A stretch of DNA of 64,000 bases from CAZHEV01 sp964531335 [NCBI: uncultured bacterium] (GTDB lineage: Bacteria; Eisenbacteria; RBG-16-71-46; CAZHEV01), in NCBI GenBank assembly GCA_964531335.1, contig CAZHEV010000006.1:1-64000 (forward strand), given 5' to 3'. The translations under genes and the position numbers were made by a program. How positions within the stretch are numbered: position 1 is the stretch's first letter; each line of letters begins with the position of its first letter. Under the pieces are notes generated by a model. The model saw only the letters and a list, made by a program, of their open reading frames with translations, ran no database searches and was not told where the DNA came from. This document shows positions 59,757 to 64,000 of the stretch, piece after piece.

Positions 59757-61133
59757 ATGGAAAAGCTCCTGATAATAGGCCTGGATTGCGCGACGCCGCA
59801 GCTGGTCTTCGACCAGTGGAAGAACGATCTGCCTAACCTCAAGGCGCTCATGGAAAAAGGGGTTTATGCCCCTTTGACCTCGACCATCCCGCCCATAACG
59901 GTGCCCGCCTGGACGGCCATGATGACCTCCCAGGACCCGGGCCAGCTCGGCCTATACGGCTTTCGGAACAGGAAGAGCTACGGCTACGAGGACCTCTACA
60001 CGGCCAACGCCAAGTACGTGAAGGCCAAGACGGTATGGAACCACCTGTCCCGGAACAGGATGAGCTCCCTCGTCTTCGGCGTGCCGCAGACCTACCCGCC
60101 CCGGCCGCTCAACGGGATGATGGTCTCGAGCTTTCTAACCCCCGGCAAGGACGTCCAGTTCACCTACCCGGACGAGATAAGGGCCGAGTTGGACGCCGCG
60201 GCCGGCGGGGACTACATAATAGACGTCAAGAACTTCCGGACCGAGCACAAGGACGAGCTCTACCGGGACATAGTCAAGATGACCGAGGCCAGGTTCAAGG
60301 CCTTCAGGCACTTCCTGAACAAGGACGACTTCAGCTTCGCCATGGTCGTGGAGATGGGGGTGGACAGGATCCACCACGCCTTCTGGCGGTTCTTCGACAA
60401 GAGCCACAGGCTCTATGAGCCCGGAAACAAATACGAGAGCACGGTGTACGATTATTACAAGCTAGTCGACGCGGAGATAGGTCGCACTCTGGACGGGCTC
60501 AAGGACACATCGGTGATGGTCGTCTCCGACCACGGCGCGAAGACCATGGTGGGGGCAATCTGCATAAACGAGTGGTTCCAGCGGCAGGGGTATCTCACCC
60601 TCAAGGAAAAGCCCTCCGCCCCCACCCGGCTCAAGCCGGACATGATCGACTGGGAGCGCACAAAGGCTTGGGGGGAGGGAGGTTACTACTCCAGGGTCTT
60701 CCTCAACGTCCAGGGGCGCGAGCCCAAGGGGCAGATCCCCAAGGAGGACTACGAGAGCTTCAGGAGCGGGCTTATCGCCAAGCTCGAGGCCATAGAGGAC
60801 GAAAAAGGTAACTGTATTAACACCAAGGCCTATAGACCCGAAGATATATACAGGGAGGTGCGGAATATACCGCCCGATCTGGTCGTCCATCTGGGCGACC
60901 TGGATTGGAGGTCGGCCGGGTCCGTCGGAACCGGCGCGATCCACCTCTTCGAGAACGACACCGGGCCCGACGACGCCAACCACGCCCAGGAGGGGATTTT
61001 CATCTGGGACAGGGAACCCGGCGGGACGGACGTGCCGGAGGTGGCTTCGATCTACGATATCGCCCCAACGGTGCTGAAGTTCTTCGGCCTGGATGTGCCC
61101 GGGGAGATGATCGGCAAGCCTTTGCTCAAGTAG
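59757..61133 (+). CDS. Alkaline-phosphatase-superfamily phosphodiesterase 1
   Basis: A 458-residue soluble protein of the type I phosphodiesterase/nucleotide pyrophosphatase class. Metal and active-site elements are IGLDCATP with the first Asp, the nucleophile Thr in VPAWTAMMTS, GVDRIHHAFW, VVSDHGAK and a late His in ANHAQEGIF. No signal peptide, so it is cytoplasmic. GAGGAGG lies upstream, some twelve bases from the ATG. The substrate is unknown. cysC follows 14 bases after its stop, hinting at a sulphated nucleotide or related phosphodiester. Confidence 0.8.
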   Translation: MEKLLIIGLDCATPQLVFDQWKNDLPNLKALMEKGVYAPLTSTIPPITVPAWTAMMTSQDPGQLGLYGFRNRKSYGYEDLYTANAKYVKAKTVWNHLSRNRMSSLVFGVPQTYPPRPLNGMMVSSFLTPGKDVQFTYPDEIRAELDAAAGGDYIIDVKNFRTEHKDELYRDIVKMTEARFKAFRHFLNKDDFSFAMVVEMGVDRIHHAFWRFFDKSHRLYEPGNKYESTVYDYYKLVDAEIGRTLDGLKDTSVMVVSDHGAKTMVGAICINEWFQRQGYLTLKEKPSAPTRLKPDMIDWERTKAWGEGGYYSRVFLNVQGREPKGQIPKEDYESFRSGLIAKLEAIEDEKGNCINTKAYRPEDIYREVRNIPPDLVVHLGDLDWRSAGSVGTGAIHLFENDTGPDDANHAQEGIFIWDREPGGTDVPEVASIYDIAPTVLKFFGLDVPGEMIGKPLLK

Positions 61134-61147
61134 GAGGGAGAGTCTTG

Positions 61148-61747
61148 ATGAAGGGCTTCACTTTGTGGTTCACCGGCCTGTCCGGCTCCGGAAAATCGAC
61201 TTTGGCTCGCAAGGTGGAAGAGGTCCTCTTGGAGAGGGGCGTGAAAGTCGAGGTGCTCGACGGCGACATAATTCGCACGAATCTGAGCAAGGGGCTCGGC
61301 TACTCTAAAGAGGACAGGGACACCAACGTAAGACGCATCGGTTTCGTATGCAATCTGCTCACGCGAAACGGCGTCGTCGCCGTTGCCGCCGCCATCGCTC
61401 CTTACGACAAGATAAGGAAGGAGAACCGGGAACTCATCGGCAACTATGTCGAGGTGTACTGCAAGTGCCCGATGGAGGAGCTGATCAAGCGCGACGTCAA
61501 GGGCCTTTACGCCAGGGCGCTGAAGGGCGAGATACAGAACTTCACCGGCGTCTCGGACCCGTACGAGGAGCCCATGGACGCGGAGGTCATCGCGGAGACC
61601 GATAAGGAGGCCGTGCAGGAGAGCGCGGCCAAGATCATCAAGACGCTGGAGATCACAGGATACATACCGGTCGATGAGACTTCGGACTACAGCGAGGACG
61701 AAGAGGAAGCGATAAAGGCCAGGTTGAAGGACCTGGGCTACATATAG
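61148..61747 (+). CDS. cysC: Adenylylsulfate (APS) kinase
   Basis: A 199-residue kinase with P-loop GLSGSGKST (about 10-18), VLDGDIIRTNLSKGLGYSKEDRDTNVRRIG and the lid region KGLYARALKGEIQNFTGVSDPYEEP, all typical of CysC. It phosphorylates APS to PAPS, the donor for sulphation and an intermediate of sulphate assimilation. No ATP sulphurylase or PAPS reductase gene is nearby. The acidic C-terminal extension (DETSDYSEDEEEAIKARLKDLGYI) is longer than usual. GGAGGGAG precedes the ATG; a TTG three bases upstream is an alternative. Confidence 0.93.
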   Translation: MKGFTLWFTGLSGSGKSTLARKVEEVLLERGVKVEVLDGDIIRTNLSKGLGYSKEDRDTNVRRIGFVCNLLTRNGVVAVAAAIAPYDKIRKENRELIGNYVEVYCKCPMEELIKRDVKGLYARALKGEIQNFTGVSDPYEEPMDAEVIAETDKEAVQESAAKIIKTLEITGYIPVDETSDYSEDEEEAIKARLKDLGYI

Positions 61748-61790
61748 CGACTGCGCCACTCAGTCGCCCAAAGGAGCCGATTCACCGCGT

Positions 61791-63092
61791 ATGCGATTTT
61801 TTAACAGAGTCAAGAAGAAGAAAAAGTGCTGCGTGGTCGGGCTTGACGGTACGCCCCATTCCCTCGTCAAGCGCCTGACCGAGGACGGCACCATGCGGTC
61901 GATCGGCCGGATCACCTCCCGCGGCAGCCTCAACCGGATGACGGTGTCGATCCCCGAGATCTCATCGGTGAGCTGGACCTCCTTCATGACCGGGACCAAC
62001 CCCGGCCGCCACGGCATCTTCGGCTTCATCGACCTGAAGCCGGGGGGTTACAAGCTCGGCTTCCCGTCGTTCCGCGACCTGAGAATGCCGACCTTCTGGG
62101 ACCTGCTGGGCGAGCAGAGAAAGCGCTGCATAATAATCAATCAGCCCTCGACGTACCCGGCCAGGCCCGTCCCGGGGGTGCTGATATCGGGCTTCGTGGC
62201 GATCGACCTGAGGAAGGCGGTCTTCCCTCCGGAGATGGCCAGCGAGCTTCAAAGCGGCGGATACCAGATCGACGTGGACACCGCGCGCGCCCGCCGCGAC
62301 CACGACTTTCTCATAGAGGACCTGGACAGGACGTTGAAGAGCCGCTGGATGGCGATTGAGAAGTGCTGGAAGCAGGACTGGGACTACTTCCAGGTCGTTT
62401 TCACGGGCACGGACAGGCTCCAGCACTACCTGTGGGACGCGCTGGAGGATGAAAATCACAAGTACCGGTCTGCTTTCCTGGATTACTATAGGAAGGTGGA
62501 CGAGCTGGTCGGCAGGATATACGAGATGTTCGGCGAGGTATCGAGCGGAGGCGAGGGAGAGGGGTTCTTCCTACTGTCCGACCACGGCTTCACCGGGCTA
62601 AACAGAGAGGTCCACCTGAACGCCTGGCTGGCCCGGGAGGGATATCTCTCCTTCTCGGAGGACGGCAAAGGCCTCGAAGGGATGCGTAACGGATCCAGGG
62701 CCTTCGCGCTGGATCCGGGAAGGATATTCATAAACGCCGCGGATCGCTTCCCGAGCGGTTGCGTCCCCAGCGAGCAGGTGATCGAGCTCAGGCACGAGAT
62801 CGCGGCGAAATTGAAGGACCTGGAGTTGGAAGGCAGCCCGGCCGTCAAGGAGGTCTTCACCAGGGAAGACGTCTACGAAGGCCCTTATGTGGCCGAGGCG
62901 GCGGACCTGCTGGTCCTGTCGCAATATGGGTTCGACCTGAAAGGCTCGGTCAAGCCGGGAGAGGTGTTCAGGACGAGCGACCTCAAGGGCATGCACACCT
63001 GGGACGACGCTTTCCTGTGGTGGGCGGGGCCCGAGCTGGCAGACGTCCACATAGAGTCCGTGGCCGGCATGATAGCGAAGGCGTTGCGGTGA
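61791..63092 (+). CDS. Alkaline-phosphatase-superfamily phosphodiesterase 2
   Basis: A 433-residue paralogue of the gene before cysC. It keeps VVGLDGTPHSL, the nucleophile Thr in VSWTSFMTG, TGTDRLQHY, LLSDHGF and GMHTWDDAF, the expected two-metal active-site set. A basic N-terminus (RFFNRVKKKKKCC) precedes the first strand, and there is no signal peptide. It starts 43 bases after cysC, so it is likely co-transcribed. Substrate unknown. Confidence 0.8.
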   Translation: MRFFNRVKKKKKCCVVGLDGTPHSLVKRLTEDGTMRSIGRITSRGSLNRMTVSIPEISSVSWTSFMTGTNPGRHGIFGFIDLKPGGYKLGFPSFRDLRMPTFWDLLGEQRKRCIIINQPSTYPARPVPGVLISGFVAIDLRKAVFPPEMASELQSGGYQIDVDTARARRDHDFLIEDLDRTLKSRWMAIEKCWKQDWDYFQVVFTGTDRLQHYLWDALEDENHKYRSAFLDYYRKVDELVGRIYEMFGEVSSGGEGEGFFLLSDHGFTGLNREVHLNAWLAREGYLSFSEDGKGLEGMRNGSRAFALDPGRIFINAADRFPSGCVPSEQVIELRHEIAAKLKDLELEGSPAVKEVFTREDVYEGPYVAEAADLLVLSQYGFDLKGSVKPGEVFRTSDLKGMHTWDDAFLWWAGPELADVHIESVAGMIAKALR

Positions 63093-63169
63093 CGGAGCGC
63101 TCCGCTCTTTCACCCCGGCGCCCCGTACCCTAAAGACCGGCGGTCCCCCCGCAGACATAACGGTTGATT

Positions 63170-64000
63170 ATGCGCGCAGTACTCAGATATAACGCAACGC
63201 TGATCGCGGCCGCCGTCCTCGTTTCGGCCTGCCTGCCTGCCTCCGCGCACGCCTACATAGGCCCCGGCGCGGGCTTCGCGGTCGTGGGCTCGCTGGGGGT
63301 CGTGCTGGTCACCTTCGTTCTCGCGCTCTTCGCGCTCGCCACCTACCCCTTCAGGGCGGCGATCAGGTTCTTCAGGGCCAGGAAGGTACGCAAGCCGACC
63401 GGCGTCAAGGGAGTGGTAATCCTCGGCCTGGACGGCCTTGACCCGGAGCTGGCGCAGCGGTTCATGGACCAGGGAAAGCTCCCCAACCTCGAGAGGCTCG
63501 CGCAGGAGGGCTGCTTCCACAAGCTCGCGACCACCTGCCCGGCCATGTCCCCCGTGGCCTGGTCAACATTCGCGACCGGCGTCGATCCTTCAAGGCACAA
63601 TATCTTCGATTTCCTGAACAGGGACATGGCGACCTACATACCCGTGCTCTCATCGACGGAGATAACGGGGCCTTCCAGGCGGCTGAAGTTGGGCCCCTAT
63701 GTCATACCTTTGAGCAAGCCCAGCGTTAGGCTGCTGAGAAAGAGCCGCCCCTTCTGGAACGTGCTCGGCGATTGCTACGTCAGCTGCCACGTAATAAGGG
63801 TGCCCATCACCTTCCCGCCCGAGAAGTGCAACAACGGCGTCGTGCTCTCGGCCATGTGCGTTCCCGATCTGAGAGGGACGCAGGGCTCCTTCACCTACTT
63901 CACCACAAGGCCCAAGGAGGAGCGGCCCACCGGAGGCCGGGTCGAGAGCGTGGTGGCCGAGGGAAGCGCGGTGCGAGGGCGCATCCCGGGACCGCCCGAC
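63170..64000 (+). CDS. Alkaline-phosphatase-superfamily phosphodiesterase 3, membrane-anchored (partial)
   Basis: The frame runs off the window after 277 codons. A signal-like segment (LIAAAVLVSACLPASAHA), the motif YIGPGAG and a membrane helix (GSLGVVLVTFVLALFALATYPF) precede a soluble domain with ILGLDGLDPEL and WSTFATGVDPSRHNIFDFL, where Ser replaces the nucleophile Thr of the first two proteins. The arrangement suggests an inner-membrane anchored enzyme. The Shine-Dalgarno is weak, 77 bases after the previous gene. The catalytic second half lies outside the window. Confidence 0.78.
   Translation, partial: MRAVLRYNATLIAAAVLVSACLPASAHAYIGPGAGFAVVGSLGVVLVTFVLALFALATYPFRAAIRFFRARKVRKPTGVKGVVILGLDGLDPELAQRFMDQGKLPNLERLAQEGCFHKLATTCPAMSPVAWSTFATGVDPSRHNIFDFLNRDMATYIPVLSSTEITGPSRRLKLGPYVIPLSKPSVRLLRKSRPFWNVLGDCYVSCHVIRVPITFPPEKCNNGVVLSAMCVPDLRGTQGSFTYFTTRPKEERPTGGRVESVVAEGSAVRGRIPGPPD

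Overview
The window is a 64 kb piece of a high-GC chromosome from a diderm (two-membrane) bacterium. Evidence for two membranes: a SurA-type periplasmic chaperone, outer-membrane barrels, a periplasmic gamma-glutamyltransferase and a membrane fusion protein. An 11-haem cytochrome and a lone bamA gene (anaerobic aromatic degradation) suggest an anaerobic or facultative lifestyle. Large hybrid sensor kinases with a beta-propeller, a Ser/Thr kinase joined to TolB-like and TPR parts, and a secreted subtilase with a FlgD-like C-terminus recall Eisenbacteria, Krumholzibacteriota or Desulfobacterota. That placement is inference and weak. I see no tRNA, rRNA, CRISPR array, insertion sequence or phage gene.

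Layout. 0-6 kb (minus): an envC-like gene (cut by the window start), ftsX and ftsE, then bamA and ggt. 6-8 kb (plus): a CBS-pair protein, a ferritin-like protein and an AEC-family transporter. 8-13.5 kb (plus): a 1643-residue hybrid histidine kinase and a CheY-like receiver. 13.5-21.2 kb (minus): a PflX-like radical SAM protein, MscS, two MacB-type permeases, their fusion protein, an S4 protein and a SurA-like isomerase. 21.2-24.3 kb: a long non-coding stretch rich in hairpins, an FKBP and an RRM protein. 24.3-27.6 kb (plus): a Ser/Thr kinase and a decayed tandem paralogue.

27.6-36.4 kb (minus) is a phosphate module: phoB-phoR, pstSCAB-phoU and an outer-membrane porin. The pstS and porin promoter regions carry the same threefold 7-bp repeat with an 11-bp period, so PhoB probably controls both. 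The porin has no ATG, GTG or TTG start; ATA after a perfect Shine-Dalgarno is the best candidate. 36.7-39.7 kb (minus): a TPR/AAA+ regulator with an altered GAFTGA loop, and a small secreted protein whose leader contains a terminator-like hairpin. 40.0-42.6 kb (plus): a beta-barrel gene overlapping an 11-haem cytochrome gene, a possible electron conduit through the outer membrane, followed by a porin C-terminal fragment.

42.8-48.2 kb: a thioesterase, a GIY-YIG/DUF123 protein, a large subtilase behind a consensus sigma-70 promoter, and a secreted protein of unknown role. 48.4-55.9 kb (plus): glgE, a treS-maltokinase fusion and glgB, a complete route from trehalose to branched alpha-glucan. 56.0-59.0 kb (minus): split proton-translocating transhydrogenase genes. 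59.7-64 kb (plus): three alkaline-phosphatase-superfamily proteins around an APS kinase gene, preceded by a stretch that can form two competing RNA helices.
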